Positions 61,801 to 64,000 of a stretch of DNA of 64,000 bases are shown one piece after another; positions within the stretch are counted from its first letter, which is position 1; each line of letters begins with the position of its first letter. Where the stretch lies: the NCBI GenBank assembly GCA_012845835.1, contig JABAKD010000013.1, forward strand, positions 15,591,232 to 15,655,231, given 5' to 3'. The position numbers and the translations under genes were made by a program. Below the pieces are notes generated by a model. That model saw only the letters and a program-made list of their open reading frames with translations, ran no database searches and had not been told where the DNA came from. This stretch comes from Undaria pinnatifida (lineage: Eukaryota; Sar; Phaeophyceae; Laminariales; Alariaceae).

Positions 61801-64000
61801 TGCGAGTATCCAAACCATTTGCTTGTAGGAGGTATGATATTCACTGAACATTGCTACGTTCCAATACGCGTATCCAAACAACTTGTCGTACGACGTATTA
61901 TTAGTGCTGGTTCGTTGATTCCGAATCCGCAACTTGATGTGCGAGGAATTTTACGCCACCGTTACTCGCTCCCGTGCGCGTGCTGCCCGCGCAGGCATTC
62001 AGCCGTTTCTACTTCGTAGGTGACGAGGACCTGCTGGAGATCGTCGGAAACGCGAACGAGCCTGCCAAGGTGGCGCAACACCTGGGAAAGATGTTTGCTT
62101 CCGTAGGGGCGCTCAACATGCCATCAGGTGAACACACCCATCAGACAGATCACGATTTAGATGATTGCTAGTAGACCCTGTATGTTGTGATATGAGATGT
62201 TGTGCAGAACCCTTGTTATACAGAACGAGCCTACCAAGGTGACACAACGCCTGGGAAACATGGTTGCTTCCGTATAGGGGTGCTGCACATGCCACCAGAT
62301 GATGAAACCCGAAACCCCCGATGAAAGGCTGGGAAAAGTTTTCTTTTGTACAACAGTCGAGCCAAAACGTATCATCTACCAGTTCATTGACCCCTTTCAT
62401 TGACGCCTTTGGAAGTTTACCCACGTTTTGGGGGCACACTATTAATACTTCATTTCACTATGACACTTCGAAGTATGACTTTAGCAGTGGAAAAAGGGGT
62501 GAGTGCTGTCGCGAACTGCAGAATATAGCATCAGCAGTTTTCGCGCATGCTCTTACGACCAACGTTCAAACAACCTTCCTCTCCCACCCCCTCTCGCCTT
62601 CTCGCCTCCCCCCGCCGCCCCCTCCCCCGCCGCCCCCTCCCCCGCCGCCCCCGCACCCCCGCCGTCCCCCTCTCCCCTCCTCTTGCCCCCCCTCTCGCCC
62701 CCCCTCTTCTCCCCCCCTCTCGTATTCTGCAGGAGACGACAACGGCAGCCCGGCCTTGGCCCTGGCGATGGTCTCTAAGGACGGAGAAGAGGTCGGCTTT
62801 AAGAAGCCTGTCACGGTGGCGGACAGCGGAGTGAAGGAGTGGTTGACCTCGCTCGAGACAGAGATGAGGAGCACCCTCGCCCTGCTTCTTAGGGGAGCTG
62901 TTGCGGGCACGGGGGAGCTGTCCAATACCTCTCGGGAAGATGCTCAAGTGAGCTAGGTGTATTGTCTCCCCGAATTCCGAAAATAATCAATCGTAAACCA
63001 TCCCCCTTATCCCCATAACTCCTTAGAACGAAACAAGTTCTCCTTCCAGAACAAAACAATGTATCCGCTTATTTTTATGTGCGCTTTCTTTCTAGGCCTT
63101 TCAACCTCACATCAGCCCCGTTCTGTGCGCGTTTCGCTCCAGGCTTTCGTGGGACTGTGCAAACAGTTCCCGGCACAGATCGTAGCTCTCGCGGCCCAGG
63201 TGTCATGGTCAGGCTCCGTGCTTAACGCGCTCAAGGATGCCCAGCTTGGGAGCGCCGGAGGGCTGAAGGCGTGTCTGGAGGGATTGTCGTGGCGGCTGCT
63301 GGCCATGTCGGAGAGTGTGCTGGGGGAGAGCCCTCCCGCGCTGAGGAGGAAGTATGAGCAGCTCATCACGGAGCTCGTGCGGCAGAGGGACGCCACGAGG
63401 AGACTGCAGGTGACCAAAGGGGGTCGGATGGGATGCAGTGGGGTGAAGTGGTGTGGCAAGGGGAAAATCGTTTTCATGGCGGCATGTTGTCGTCGTCTGA
63501 TTTCGGTGTTGGTTACGCGGACGCTTATTTTTGGCTTTTTTTGTTTTTATGCGCTAATGCTGTTTTAAATGACGAGGCACTGCGCTGGTGCATCAACCAG
63601 CCCCATGTAAACGGCCCGATCGTGTTTCGACGCTGGTTCAGTTCAAGCCTTTGACCGCTGCCAGGACATCCCACGCTACTTTTAGGTGGTCTTGTCCTAA
63701 AACACAGCTGGGGTGTATCTGTATACCTGGTATATTTTTTTACGACAGAACCCCGTGGCTGCAGTTCCTAATGGGTTAACGACATGTCTAGCTTGCTCTA
63801 GCAGCCGCGACAATGAGCCGCTCTGATCCCTTCTTGCTCGCGGTCCGTTGAACTCGTGCGTCGCGCCCACCCTTTTTTTCGTCGGGCTGCCGCGTCTTTT
63901 TTCCAGGATGCCGACGCAGCAACTACCGAGTCGTTCGAGTGGCTAAGCCAGCTAAGGTTCGACTTCAACCCTACCGCCAAAGACCCCACGGAGGGACTCA
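16903..64000 (+). CDS. DYNC1H1: Cytoplasmic dynein-1 heavy chain, 5' part (38 exons; continues past window end)
   Basis: Motor subunit of cytoplasmic dynein-1, the minus-end-directed microtubule motor for retrograde transport, nuclear positioning and spindle work. The exons at 16903-17066 through 63907-64000 join in frame into about 1,902 residues. They align end to end with the known tail and linker: DHC_N1 tail (roughly residues 200-820), a conserved [10 protein letters not shown] (exon 14), the second tail half, then the DHC_N2 linker (roughly 1350-1780). Class-diagnostic strings are [13 protein letters not shown] (exon 30), [23 protein letters not shown] (exon 32, partly quoted here as [13 protein letters not shown]) and [16 protein letters not shown] (exon 35). 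The last marks dynein-1 rather than dynein-2 or axonemal chains. The window ends at [14 protein letters not shown], about 60-70 residues before the expected AAA1 Walker A. AAA1-6, stalk and C-terminal domain lie downstream. The start at 16903 is the first ATG after an in-frame TAA (16861) and the N-terminus has about the family's usual length. Of 37 introns, 28 are phase 0 and four use GC donors. The gene appears intact. Confidence 0.95.
17612..17650. repeat. Cluster of ACCAGGTACC motifs
   Basis: TACCAGGTATG, then TACCAGGTACCAGGTACC within 40 bases. This is the densest copy of a short near-palindromic motif found at more than 25 places in the window, in both genes' introns and between genes. 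Confidence 0.8.
18341..18762 (+). repeat. Tandem copies of the exon 2 acceptor junction
   Basis: Three related blocks start GTT(G/A)(A/G)TCT(C/T)GTATCC at about 18346, 18443 and 18714. Only the third is the true 3' splice site. The second copy also carries the beginning of exon 2: ATTTGCGTCGGACGTCCAAT at 18491-18510, against ATTTGCTTCGGACGTCCAAC at 18763. The first has a more decayed version after CCAAG. Confidence 0.85.
18763..19030 (+). CDS. DYNC1H1: Dynein heavy chain exon 2 (residues 55-144)
   Basis: Phase 2 in, phase 0 out. It encodes an Ala/Gly/Thr-rich insert followed by [20 protein letters not shown] and ...RRPLHAQLQ, which leads into the VLTL-type strand of the tail. Donor GTACTC. 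Intron 2 (1.2 kb) has the telomere-like block 19240-19367. Confidence 0.85.
19240..19367. repeat. Interstitial telomere-like (CCCTAA) repeat
   Basis: Alternating AACCCTAACC and TAAGGTTATAACCC units, about five, with variants AACCGTAA and AACATTTTGGGG. This resembles degenerate TTAGGG telomere repeat arranged as short inverted pieces. Intron 2. Confidence 0.8.
20253..20435 (+). CDS. DYNC1H1: Dynein heavy chain exon 3 (residues 145-205), GC donor
   Basis: Follows TTGCTTTGCAG. Encodes a poorly conserved acidic segment, then [20 protein letters not shown], ending in GGDDK. The only donor that keeps the frame into exon 4 is AAG|GCGAGT (GC at 20436-20437), so intron 3 is GC-AG. Confidence 0.85.
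20690..20895. repeat. Dispersed repeat, copy 1 (intron 3)
   Basis: Shares CACAAGGTGCCG(C/A)AGTCCG, CTTCATGCAACT, CGCGCTTGGTG, and the TCGGTGAAAACCCGACGTG and CGGCCATGC segments with 56655-56850 (intron 29) and, from the CGCGCTT block onward, with 23065-23225 and 23405-23440 (intron 4). Same orientation each time. No coding content. Confidence 0.85.
21085..21160. repeat. (CTA)n microsatellite
   Basis: About 24 CTA/CTG/CCA triplets, mostly CTA, in intron 3. Confidence 0.95.
21390..21608 (+). CDS. DYNC1H1: Dynein heavy chain exon 4 (residues 206-278)
   Basis: Phase 0 both ends. Encodes [20 protein letters not shown] (helix) and [12 protein letters not shown], matching the conserved KVEDPTFLNQLQ stretch of dynein tails. 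Donor CAG|GTAACG. Confidence 0.93.
21594..21640 (+). repeat. 23-bp tandem duplication across the exon 4 donor
   Basis: GAATCAAGTTCAGGTAACGT (21594-21613) is followed at once by GAATCAAGTTCGGGTAACGT (21617-21636). The first contains the true exon 4 end and 5' splice site. The second is an almost exact copy inside the intron with a potential donor. Confidence 0.9.
23185..23539 (+). repeat. ~220-bp tandem duplication carrying a decoy exon 5 start
   Basis: Unit 1 (about 23185-23410) and unit 2 (from about 23411 into exon 5) share the phrases CACGACTACGGCCATGCA, TTGACG, CCCTTTGC and CTGTTTTGTGTTGTGCC. Unit 1 ends in an acceptor-like GTCCTGAAG and a 20-codon open pseudo-exon (23352-23411) that reads [20 protein letters not shown], against [20 protein letters not shown] in the real exon. 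Confidence 0.88.
23540..23679 (+). CDS. DYNC1H1: Dynein heavy chain exon 5 (residues 279-325)
   Basis: Encodes [18 protein letters not shown] and [18 protein letters not shown], matching the conserved EI-FW tail motif. Ends phase 2 at ACTAAG|GTCGGA. Intron 5 (1.25 kb) has three decayed copies of this donor junction. Confidence 0.92.
23925..24215 (+). repeat. Tandem decayed copies of the exon 5 donor region
   Basis: Copies at about 23929 (GAGACGACCAACACACGTCT, then AAGGTCTC), 24031 (AAGATGACTAACGCATTGC) and 24147 (CAGACGATCAGCCCATATG, then TAAGGTTT) echo exon 5's GAGATGACCAACACAGAACT, then AAGGTCGG. Each is followed by a GGA(A)AT...GCAGG segment, giving a ~100-110-bp unit. Some keep a GT donor. 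Confidence 0.8.
24927..25003 (+). CDS. DYNC1H1: Dynein heavy chain exon 6 (residues 325-351)
   Basis: Phase 2 in, phase 1 out. Encodes [20 protein letters not shown] and ALDT, aligned to SPEVLLTLDILKHGKRF of animal dynein-1. Donor CAG|GTGACG. Intron 6 (975 bases): nothing recognised apart from G/C-rich simple runs near 25420-25470. Confidence 0.92.
25979..26139 (+). CDS. DYNC1H1: Dynein heavy chain exon 7 (residues 351-404)
   Basis: Completes [13 protein letters not shown], then [16 protein letters not shown] and the FSHFLQKLK helix. Donor CCG|GTGCGG, phase 0. Intron 7 (1.3 kb) contains the dispersed repeat 27080-27352. Confidence 0.93.
27080..27352. repeat. Dispersed ~260-bp repeat, copy in intron 7
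   Basis: Rich in CTAGATC and CAGATC. Colinear with 37875-38112 (intron 16): shared blocks are TTTTGTGCAGGAT/TTCTGCAGGATCT, AGTACAGATC, TTCAGATC(T/A)TCCGGCT, (A/C)CCCGGCA, and AATAGGGA(C/T)(A/C)TGATCT. Both copies abut a CTATTAATAG-type palindrome. Confidence 0.85.
27466..27552 (+). CDS. DYNC1H1: Dynein heavy chain exon 8 (residues 405-433)
   Basis: Encodes [20 protein letters not shown] and LALCLGDT, matching the conserved ALRLVEAISRDLSSQL helix. Phase 0, donor GTAAGC. Intron 8 (1.6 kb) has the 28344 array, a 57-bp repeated CCTCTACCATA...GTGTGTGTTTTGT block (about 28700-28840) and an A-box-like TAGCTCAGTGGATAGAG. Confidence 0.92.
28344..28392. repeat. AGTAGTACAGT tandem repeat
   Basis: Four copies of a 12-base unit GTAGTACAGTA in intron 8. 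Confidence 0.92.
29176..29259 (+). CDS. DYNC1H1: Dynein heavy chain exon 9 (residues 434-461)
   Basis: Encodes [15 protein letters not shown], then DEAFKTWDK, aligned to TRKLMHVAYEEF...FQTWDDEY of dynein-1. Phase 0, donor AAG|GTGACC. This donor region is the seed of the tandem array that follows. Confidence 0.92.
29245..29815 (+). repeat. ~78-bp tandem array grown from the exon 9 donor junction
   Basis: The exon 9 end plus donor (CAAGACATGGGACAAGGTGA) recurs in decayed form about six more times at roughly 75-85-bp spacing: near 29366, 29445, 29523, 29606, 29681 and 29761. The 29681 copy is best, CAAGACATGGGACGAGGTGA, and keeps a strong-looking donor. Units end in a GTATTCGATTGCGTGTCTATGA-like segment and CACCGTACAG. 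Confidence 0.9.
30375..30745. repeat. Telomere-like minisatellite (~95-bp unit)
   Basis: Four imperfect units of GCCCTGGTCATGGTTGGTAT, then TTTCT plus a block of CCCTAACCCTAACC type sequence. Ends with TTAGGGTTATTAACCCTAAC, an inverted pair. A short related stretch lies at 33255-33285. Intron 9. Confidence 0.88.
30790..31032 (+). CDS. DYNC1H1: Dynein heavy chain exon 10 (residues 462-542)
   Basis: Encodes [17 protein letters not shown], ..[20 protein letters not shown] and [12 protein letters not shown], matching the [21 protein letters not shown] region. The donor is either GTGATG at 31024 or GTCAAA at 31033; both keep phase 0. I chose the longer because the extra VME aligns with family members. 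Confidence 0.85.
31160..31535. repeat. Tandem repeat in intron 10 with a decoy exon 10 end
   Basis: Four units of ~70-95 bp share GGCG(G/A)CCCAAC, AGGAGGATGCGGTT and CCGAATGCTGCCTCTCT. The unit at 31326-31350 contains TGTGGCAGAGGTGATGGAGA, a near copy of the exon 10 end and both candidate donors (31013-31032). Confidence 0.85.
31699..31799 (+). CDS. DYNC1H1: Dynein heavy chain exon 11 (residues 543-576)
   Basis: Encodes [20 protein letters not shown], then [10 protein letters not shown], matching the [22 protein letters not shown] segment. Ends phase 2 at AG|GTGACC. The start of intron 11 carries two copies of CAG(A/C)TGTGAGATCGAGGGTTT (about 31847 and 31908), a dispersed repeat also at 41790, 42443 and 58477. 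Confidence 0.93.
32340..32910 (+). repeat. ~54-bp tandem array ending at the exon 12 acceptor
   Basis: Eight or so units of TTTATGCCTTCGTTTTG(T/C)ATGCGCTGAATGCGCG. One early unit ends GGTTTACCGTGTCTCTTAGG and GTGGATCC (32399-32426), a decoy of the real acceptor GGTTTACCGCGTCTCGTAG|GGTGGATGG (32892-32918). Confidence 0.9.
32911..33030 (+). CDS. DYNC1H1: Dynein heavy chain exon 12 (residues 576-616)
   Basis: Phase 2 at both ends. Encodes [20 protein letters not shown], then [18 protein letters not shown], the highly conserved NEMFRIFSRFNALFVRP tail segment. Intron 12 (842 bases) has a short TTAGGG-like stretch; otherwise nothing. Confidence 0.95.
33873..33969 (+). CDS. DYNC1H1: Dynein heavy chain exon 13 (residues 616-648)
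   Basis: Encodes [20 protein letters not shown], then [12 protein letters not shown]. Donor GAG|GTTTGA, phase 0. A ~36-bp duplication of the junction (GGCACAGAT(A/G)...AGG(T/G)T..GATT) lies immediately downstream, at 33991-34021. Confidence 0.93.
34090..34850. mobile_element. Foldback/MITE-like inverted-repeat cluster (CAGTCGAAAA)
   Basis: AGTCGAAAA and its complement TTTTCGACT occur over a dozen times in both orientations, at 34095-34170 and 34660-34845, making several potential hairpins (for example AGTCGAAAAAGTCGAGTTTT then TTCGACTGG). The outer blocks could be terminal inverted repeats of one ~750-bp element. No ORF, and no clear target duplication. Intron 13. Confidence 0.55.
35027..35232 (+). 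CDS. DYNC1H1: Dynein heavy chain exon 14 (residues 649-717)
   Basis: Encodes [20 protein letters not shown], then [15 protein letters not shown] and LLRNLDTQR. Matches the strongly conserved [20 protein letters not shown] and GWENHVEG motifs. Phase 2 out (AG|GTGGGG). Intron 14 has a decoy copy TTGACACGCAGAGGCTGGG at 35335-35353. Confidence 0.96.
36638..36710 (+). CDS. DYNC1H1: Dynein heavy chain exon 15 (residues 717-741)
   Basis: Encodes [20 protein letters not shown], then LLLK. Phase 2 in, phase 0 out, donor AAG|GTCGGT. It corresponds to EIFDDWARKVQQRNLGV of animal dynein-1. Intron 15 (1.0 kb) carries TTTGTCCCCGAAAGGTGGGTGC (37248-37269; 20-base core quoted elsewhere), one copy of a short dispersed repeat. 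Confidence 0.88.
37232..37285. repeat. Short dispersed repeat (CCCCGAAAGGTGGGTGCAG)
   Basis: About 45 bases, TTCCAAATAGTTTG then CCCCGAAAGGTGGGTGCAG and TTCTAAA. Related copies occur at about 1465 (reverse), 27680 (reverse), 53375, 54145, 61432 and 63745. In most copies it is followed by an AT-rich or GGGGTTAA tail. Confidence 0.7.
37748..37822 (+). CDS. DYNC1H1: Dynein heavy chain exon 16 (residues 742-766)
   Basis: Encodes [20 protein letters not shown], then QLFKE: the strand-turn-strand LKLKVNFLPEIITLSKE of dynein tails. Phase 0 both ends. Confidence 0.92.
37875..38112. repeat. Dispersed ~260-bp repeat, copy in intron 16
   Basis: Colinear partner of 27080-27352, same orientation. Preceded by ATACTATTAATAGTGTAT (about 37849-37866). 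Confidence 0.85.
38401..38555 (+). CDS. DYNC1H1: Dynein heavy chain exon 17 (residues 767-818), GC donor
   Basis: Encodes [20 protein letters not shown], then [16 protein letters not shown] and ILRTYSHT, matching VRNLKWLGF...LIESVRTYER. The donor CCAG|GCAAGA (GC at 38556) is the one that joins in phase 2 to exon 18. The protein alignment is gapless across the 8.2-kb intron that follows. Confidence 0.92.
39205..39534. repeat. Direct repeat, left copy
   Basis: Pairs with 39955-40262: CTG-rich block, then TTGTCT(A/G)TGTTGCTACCGC(A/C), TTACGTG, TCTACCCAACGTCA(A/T)CAGTAGA(A/G)CACC and a TCACA(A/G)ACTGTG block. After both copies comes ACTGGCGGTCTACC(C/G)ATCGGTCACTGAAA. In the left copy a SINE separates the two parts. 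Confidence 0.88.
39535..39840 (-). mobile_element. tRNA-derived SINE with target-site duplication
   Basis: The - strand reads a tRNA-like head (39835 down to about 39757): A-box-like TGGCGTATCAGG and B-box-like GTGAGTTCGAGCCCC. A ~200-base body follows, shared with 7417-7610, and then poly(A), seen as the T run 39534-39541. The element is flanked by TGTCCCT (39528-39534) and TGTCCTT (39841-39847). The neighbouring repeat copy at 40255-40270 reads TTACGTGTTCCTAAAACTGG with no insert, which is an empty site. The acceptor stem of the head does not pair, so it is not a working tRNA gene. Confidence 0.82.
39848..40345. repeat. Direct repeat, right copies
   Basis: Contains the right partner (39955-40262) of 39205-39534 and two copies of ACTGGCGGTCTACC(C/G)ATCGG (39851 and 40269), each followed by CACTGAAA(G/A)TAGGCAT and CCGTGCAT. 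This suggests a two-unit tandem array of about 420 bp before the SINE landed. Confidence 0.8.
40663..40770. repeat. ACAAGGTAGG 10-bp minisatellite
   Basis: Ten exact copies of ACAAGGTAGG (40671-40770) plus one partial unit. Perfect identity implies recent expansion. Each unit contains AAGGTAGG, which looks like a 5' splice site. Confidence 0.97.
41772..42590. repeat. CAGCTGTGAGAT repeat family and G-run region
   Basis: Two long copies, 41772-41910 and 42425-42570, share CACTCCAGCTGTGAGAT, GTCGAAA(T/C)TCATCTTTGCAA, CATACTCCGATCG-type sequence and ATATAGGTCGGCGACT. Between them three units of CTGTGCG(C/T)GGAA(A/G)CTATA, then GGGGA(T/C)AAAT(C/G)TGAC occur at about 41955, 42185 and 42330. Long G runs (42126-42170, one of about 19 G) could form quadruplexes. 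A further copy of the family is at 58463-58690. Confidence 0.88.
42600..45760. repeat. Mosaic GC-rich repeat cluster
   Basis: Modules recur in shuffled order. A: CGGCCAATCAGGGGGCG with GGCGCGC and GAGTTGCC (42660, 43760, 44240, 44825). B: CAGCAGAAACCCACCG with ACATCCGCTTCC and AGTTCGCCGA (43000 partial, 43580, 44655, 45000). C: ~300 bp from CTGTAGCACAT through TCGAGGTATCTGCCTGCCAC to CGAGCAACGCGT (43090-43430 and 45155-45440). D: CTTCGCTTGGCGCA(G/A)TCCAATA and GCGCGCCGATTTTTGCGC (44118-44180, 45690-45752). Open frames across it are repeat-derived. Probably several nested copies of one or two non-autonomous elements of about 1 kb. The strings GATCGAG(T/C)...CCCCAACAC on the - strand hint at a tRNA-like B box. 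Confidence 0.8.
46163..46257. repeat. TGGGACATTGGA tandem repeat
   Basis: About eight units of TGGGACATTG(G/T)A, period 10-14 bases, in intron 17. Confidence 0.9.
46489..46553. repeat. TATGG/TATGA pentanucleotide array
   Basis: Thirteen five-base units alternating TATGA and TATGG, intron 17. Confidence 0.95.
46757..46940 (+). CDS. DYNC1H1: Dynein heavy chain exon 18 (residues 818-879)
   Basis: Encodes [20 protein letters not shown], then [11 protein letters not shown] and [12 protein letters not shown], aligned to SLLVAGLKKEVQALIAEGI..LDPYVQRLAE. Phase 2 in, phase 0 out, donor CAG|GTAATA. Intron 18 (249 bases) has CCAACACTAGCCA(A/G)CACTCC repeated. Confidence 0.93.
47190..47318 (+). CDS. 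DYNC1H1: Dynein heavy chain exon 19 (residues 880-922), GC donor
   Basis: Encodes [20 protein letters not shown], then [15 protein letters not shown], matching VFNFQEKVDDLLIIEEKID. Phase 0 continuity into exon 20 requires CAG|GCGAGG (GC at 47319). Intron 19 is only 252 bases. Confidence 0.9.
47571..47675 (+). CDS. DYNC1H1: Dynein heavy chain exon 20 (residues 923-957)
   Basis: Encodes [20 protein letters not shown], then [15 protein letters not shown], matching [21 protein letters not shown]. Phase 0, donor GTAAGC. Intron 20 (511 bases): nothing recognised. Confidence 0.95.
48187..48366 (+). CDS. DYNC1H1: Dynein heavy chain exon 21 (residues 958-1017)
   Basis: Encodes [15 protein letters not shown], an acidic Gly-rich linker ([22 protein letters not shown]) and [13 protein letters not shown], matching the acidic loop and VVHELRITNQ of dynein-1. 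Donor CAG|GTGCGG. - strand frames here are shadows. Confidence 0.93.
48513..48605 (+). repeat. Decayed copy of the exon 21 donor junction
   Basis: TTGAAGAATCAGGTGCGATG and TGACGTTTATCCACTC (48520-48555) mirror TCAAGAACCAGGTGCGGGG and TGACCATTATCCACTC at 48355-48390. The similarity continues through ACAGGCATGCCTGATTTTCT. It retains a complete CAG|GTGCGA donor. Confidence 0.9.
48645..48995. repeat. ~92-bp tandem array, four units
   Basis: Units contain GATGTTGGA(A)C(A/C)AGCTC, CGCTCGTCAA(G/A)CGACAC and TTAAGT(C/T)GGGACG, at about 48677, 48769, 48861 and 48949. Intron 21. Confidence 0.9.
49137..49358 (+). CDS. DYNC1H1: Dynein heavy chain exon 22 (residues 1018-1091)
   Basis: Encodes [20 protein letters not shown], then [15 protein letters not shown] and [15 protein letters not shown], matching VIYLNPPIEECR...VVLSLPRIQSQRY. 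Phase 0, donor GAG|GTGCGT. Confidence 0.95.
49441..49524 (+). pseudogene. Pseudo-exon: decayed copy of the exon 22 3' end
   Basis: Bounded by an acceptor-like TTGTTTTGCAG (to 49440) and a donor-like GAG|GTGTTTTCG (49525), as at the real exon. One frame reads [16 protein letters not shown] and then a stop, against [16 protein letters not shown] in exon 22. Upstream TTGGTGAAG also matches. Frame shifts and stops show it is not a usable coding exon. Confidence 0.88.
49660..49870. repeat. Dispersed repeat, copy in intron 22
   Basis: Related to 59690-59960 (intron 32): GAA(G)AA(C/T)GTCAT, ACCAACCCA, and GTC(G/A)GCTGTGAGTTC(A/G)A, then AAATTTAGGGT. The GGTCGGCCTTGGGTT string near 50250 matches 59820-59835. 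Confidence 0.75.
50580..50600. repeat. Poly(C) run
   Basis: About 14-15 consecutive C in intron 22, next to an AT-rich stretch. Such runs are prone to sequencing error. Confidence 0.8.
50826..50915. repeat. Imperfect hairpin (AGTCGGCAAGT/ACTTGCCGACT)
   Basis: An 11-base stem AGTCGGCAAGT with complement ACTTGCCGACT about 50 bases on, enclosing a second stem GGCTTCGCAAGCC. Possibly a small foldback element in intron 22. Confidence 0.7.
50985..51191 (+). CDS. DYNC1H1: Dynein heavy chain exon 23 (residues 1092-1160)
   Basis: Encodes [20 protein letters not shown], then [18 protein letters not shown] and [14 protein letters not shown], matching EQYVKVWLQYQCLWDM and EFGPVVIDYGKVQSKVN. Phase 0. 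Intron 23 (522 bases): nothing recognised. Confidence 0.97.
51714..51791 (+). CDS. DYNC1H1: Dynein heavy chain exon 24 (residues 1161-1186)
   Basis: Encodes [20 protein letters not shown], then AEETRQ. Near-identical start to animal VNLKYDSWHKEVL. Donor CAG|GTAAGC. Intron 24 (323 bases): nothing recognised. Confidence 0.96.
52115..52210 (+). CDS. DYNC1H1: Dynein heavy chain exon 25 (residues 1187-1218)
   Basis: Encodes [20 protein letters not shown], then [12 protein letters not shown], matching VDTASTSDAVTFITYVQ. Phase 0. Intron 25 (801 bases) shows GACTACTATTATGA-type AT sequence and a TCGAGAAAAAGCTGCGGGCG stretch; nothing called. Confidence 0.93.
53012..53172 (+). CDS. DYNC1H1: Dynein heavy chain exon 26 (residues 1219-1272)
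   Basis: Encodes [20 protein letters not shown], then [15 protein letters not shown] and FETILGR, matching NGQRLLEKQRFQFPPSWLY. Phase 2 out. Intron 26 (684 bases) holds one copy of the GTGGGTGCAG short repeat near 53388. Confidence 0.95.
53857..53998 (+). CDS. DYNC1H1: Dynein heavy chain exon 27 (residues 1272-1319)
   Basis: Encodes [20 protein letters not shown], then [16 protein letters not shown], matching [24 protein letters not shown]. Phase 2 in, phase 0 out. Confidence 0.93.
54378..54530 (+). CDS. DYNC1H1: Dynein heavy chain exon 28 (residues 1320-1370)
   Basis: Encodes [20 protein letters not shown], then [13 protein letters not shown], matching [28 protein letters not shown]. Donor GAG|GTAAGA. 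Intron 28 (1.1 kb) has an AT-rich stretch and the duplicated block 55485-55660. Confidence 0.95.
55485..55675 (+). repeat. Tandem duplication before the exon 29 acceptor
   Basis: GTACACGGCAATTTTCGAAATC (about 55501; 20-base core ACACGGCAATTTTCGAAATC) and its copy ACACGTCGACAATTTACGAAATC near 55617 are followed by GGGTTCGTTG/GGGTTCGTTTTTG and then either the true acceptor CCTTAG|GTGTGGGAAG or a decayed TTTGCGTGGATGTTTGG. Confidence 0.6.
55676..55843 (+). CDS. DYNC1H1: Dynein heavy chain exon 29 (residues 1371-1426)
   Basis: Encodes [20 protein letters not shown], then [15 protein letters not shown] and [15 protein letters not shown], matching [20 protein letters not shown] and RLRQYASYEFVQ, the start of the linker-proximal DHC_N2 region. 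Phase 0. Confidence 0.97.
55853..55893. repeat. (TTG)n microsatellite
   Basis: About 13 TTG/TGT triplets followed by a run of T, starting ten bases inside intron 29. Confidence 0.95.
56655..56850. repeat. Dispersed repeat, copy in intron 29
   Basis: Best match to 20690-20895: GGCACAAGGTGCCGAAGTCC, CCTTCATGCAACTCGCCGA, CGCGCTTGGTGCAAGCAATG, ACCGACGTGCTCC, ATGGCCATGCA. Confidence 0.88.
56980..57213 (+). CDS. DYNC1H1: Dynein heavy chain exon 30 (residues 1427-1504), GC donor
   Basis: Encodes [20 protein letters not shown], then [13 protein letters not shown]: the most conserved linker motifs ([31 protein letters not shown]). CAG|GCAAGG (GC at 57214) is needed to join exon 31. Intron 30 has the ATCACGAT array. 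Confidence 0.97.
57690..57778. repeat. ~15-bp AATATCACGATAAAT tandem repeat
   Basis: Six units of (A/G)ATATCACGA(T/C)(A/G)(A/C)A..., intron 30. An earlier pair, AATCACGATTCGTGA, lies near 57588-57605. Confidence 0.88.
57879..58034 (+). CDS. DYNC1H1: Dynein heavy chain exon 31 (residues 1505-1556)
   Basis: Encodes [20 protein letters not shown], then [20 protein letters not shown] and SPHFHAVQ, matching [26 protein letters not shown]. Phase 0. Confidence 0.97.
58463..58690. repeat. Dispersed CAGCTGTGAG repeat, copy in intron 31
   Basis: Colinear with 41772-41990: TTCAGCTGTGAGGTCGA, AGCTTTGCAAGC, TACTTCGATCG, GGATACAGGTCGGTGACTCC, AGGGTCAACAGG and GCGCACGGAAGCTGTATAAC. Confidence 0.88.
58934..59089 (+). 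CDS. DYNC1H1: Dynein heavy chain exon 32 (residues 1557-1608)
   Basis: Encodes [20 protein letters not shown], then [19 protein letters not shown] and [10 protein letters not shown], the invariant DVWIDVQRRWVYLEGIF linker core. Donor GCG|GTACGA. Intron 32 (1.5 kb) contains the 59690-59960 copy of the 49660 repeat; otherwise AT-rich. Confidence 0.98.
60575..60646 (+). CDS. DYNC1H1: Dynein heavy chain exon 33 (residues 1609-1632)
   Basis: Encodes [20 protein letters not shown], then SIME, matching [24 protein letters not shown]. Phase 0. A small exon of 72 bases. Confidence 0.96.
61100..61289 (+). repeat. ~72-bp tandem copies of the exon 34 acceptor
   Basis: GAACGCCCAGGTTG (AG at 61146), GAAAACCCAGGTTG (61217) and GAACACCCAG|GTGCTC (61289) are spaced 71-72 bases and each follows a GTGC(C/T)CC stretch. 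Only the last is the true 3' splice site. Confidence 0.85.
61290..61391 (+). CDS. DYNC1H1: Dynein heavy chain exon 34 (residues 1633-1666)
   Basis: Encodes [20 protein letters not shown], then [14 protein letters not shown], matching [23 protein letters not shown]. Phase 0. Intron 34 (603 bases) contains an ~80-bp duplicated CGTTACCTTCCATGCGAGT-type block (61790 and 61855). Confidence 0.97.
61995..62127 (+). CDS. DYNC1H1: Dynein heavy chain exon 35 (residues 1667-1711)
   Basis: Encodes [20 protein letters not shown], then [17 protein letters not shown]. This string is diagnostic for cytoplasmic dynein-1 ([18 protein letters not shown]). Phase 1 out. Confidence 0.98.
62219..62298 (+). pseudogene. 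Pseudo-exon: decayed copy of exon 35 3' half
   Basis: After a TTATACAG the sequence reads [17 protein letters not shown] and then TAG, matching 12 of 17 residues of exon 35. A 2-base insertion (GTATAGGGG against GTAGGGG) breaks the frame, and the donor is lost (CCAG|ATGATG). The DNA match runs on through TGCTGCACATGCCACCAG. Confidence 0.92.
62577..62732. repeat. Extended C-rich polypyrimidine tract
   Basis: About 150 bases, almost only C and T (CCCCCGCCGCC and CCCTCTCGCC units), running up to the exon 36 acceptor TTCTGCAG. It acts as an unusually long polypyrimidine tract. Proline-rich or Arg/Gly-rich frames through it are artefacts. Confidence 0.85.
62733..62947 (+). CDS. DYNC1H1: Dynein heavy chain exon 36 (residues 1711-1782)
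   Basis: Encodes [20 protein letters not shown], then [16 protein letters not shown] and [14 protein letters not shown], matching [34 protein letters not shown]. Phase 1 in, phase 0 out. Confidence 0.97.
63143..63409 (+). CDS. DYNC1H1: Dynein heavy chain exon 37 (residues 1783-1871)
   Basis: Encodes [20 protein letters not shown], then [14 protein letters not shown] and [20 protein letters not shown], matching [26 protein letters not shown] and [22 protein letters not shown]. Phase 0. Confidence 0.97.
63907..64000 (+). CDS. DYNC1H1: Dynein heavy chain exon 38, partial (residues 1872-1902)
   Basis: Encodes [20 protein letters not shown], then [11 protein letters not shown], matching SFEWLSQMRFYFDP at the linker-AAA1 border. 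Cut by the window end inside a codon. The AAA1 P-loop should follow closely. Confidence 0.95.
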